In this document: one piece after another, positions 6,566-6,608 of the stretch
How positions within the stretch are numbered: the stretch's first letter is position 1
Layout of the letters: every line of letters starts with the position of its first letter
Source of the DNA: Leptobacterium sp964389205
GTDB taxonomy: Bacteria; Bacteroidota; Bacteroidia; Flavobacteriales; Flavobacteriaceae
DNA length: 6,608 nucleotides
Reading direction: 5' to 3'
Assembly: GCA_964389205.1 (NCBI GenBank)
Contig: CAYMDH010000100.1
Location: 1 to 6,608 of the forward strand
Notes under the pieces: model-generated
The model's input: the letters and a program-made list of their open reading frames with translations, nothing else
What the model was told of the DNA's origin: nothing
The model's database searches: none
Translations under genes and position numbers: made by a program

Positions 6566-6581
6566 ATTTTGCAAGCAAAAT
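6566..6581. promoter_or_regulatory. Palindrome upstream of the regulator gene (candidate operator)
   Basis: ATTTTGC-AA-GCAAAAT is a perfect 7-bp inverted repeat around two central bases, 80-95 bases upstream of the chosen regulator start. The 2-base centre is too small for a hairpin loop, so a dimeric DNA-binding protein site is more likely than a terminator. No regulator is known for it. AT-rich palindromes also arise by chance, so confidence is low. Confidence 0.35.
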
Positions 6582-6586
6582 AGGGT

Positions 6587-6608
6587 ATTGAACGCAGAGG
6601 TGCAGAGA
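6587..6608 (+). repeat. GCAGAG-type dispersed repeat, copy 2 (runs off the window)
   Basis: ATTGAACGCAGAGGTGCAGAGA matches the start of the copy at 5086-5114 and continues with a related GCAGAG unit before the window ends. The two copies have the same orientation and flank the regulator gene. This copy lies upstream of that gene, just beyond the palindrome at 6566-6581. Confidence 0.6.

Noticed and set aside
1..6608. CRISPR array, tRNA, rRNA or transposase gene
   Set aside because: No regularly spaced identical repeats, cloverleaf or rRNA-like sequence, or transposase motifs were seen on either strand.

Overview
The window is AT-rich and reads like a chromosomal stretch from a member of the Bacteroidota. 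The starts are A-rich with weak Shine-Dalgarno sequences, the proteins resemble families common in that phylum, and a GCAGAG-type dispersed repeat occurs twice. I cannot fix the genus.

Left part (1-2646, plus strand): envelope or exopolysaccharide genes. The window opens on the last 35 codons of an unidentified gene. A DUF1972/GT4 glycosyltransferase (127-1272) follows 17 bases later, probably in the same transcript. After it comes a 333-base non-coding stretch with a probable terminator and two facing copies of a ~65 bp sequence. A third, better-matching copy is the 3' end of the first gene. Next is a membrane-bound WecA/MraY-family sugar-1-phosphate transferase (1606-2646), the type of enzyme that starts glycan assembly on undecaprenyl phosphate. 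The soluble glycosyltransferase would add a later sugar, but a shared pathway is inferred from proximity only.

Right part (2579-6486, minus strand): a compact signalling cluster in the order sigma-54-dependent response regulator, stand-alone H-NOX haem sensor, hybrid histidine kinase. The H-NOX has the proximal histidine and the YxSxR haem-propionate motif. It lacks the distal-pocket tyrosine of oxygen-binding relatives, so it is probably a nitric oxide sensor. The kinase has no membrane segment and no recognisable sensor domain, only an N-terminal coiled coil, then HisKA, HATPase, receiver and Hpt domains. The regulator has an intact receiver, an AAA+ domain with GAFTGA and a Fis-type HTH. 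The simplest model is NO -> H-NOX -> kinase His80 -> Asp375 -> Hpt His519 -> regulator Asp59 -> sigma-54 promoters. The partnerships and the NO ligand are inferences.

The two parts converge: the kinase and WecA-like genes overlap tail to tail by 68 bp. GCAGAG-type repeats flank the regulator gene. In two genes (H-NOX and regulator) the longest open frame starts too far upstream, and I chose internal starts from family alignment and upstream sequence.
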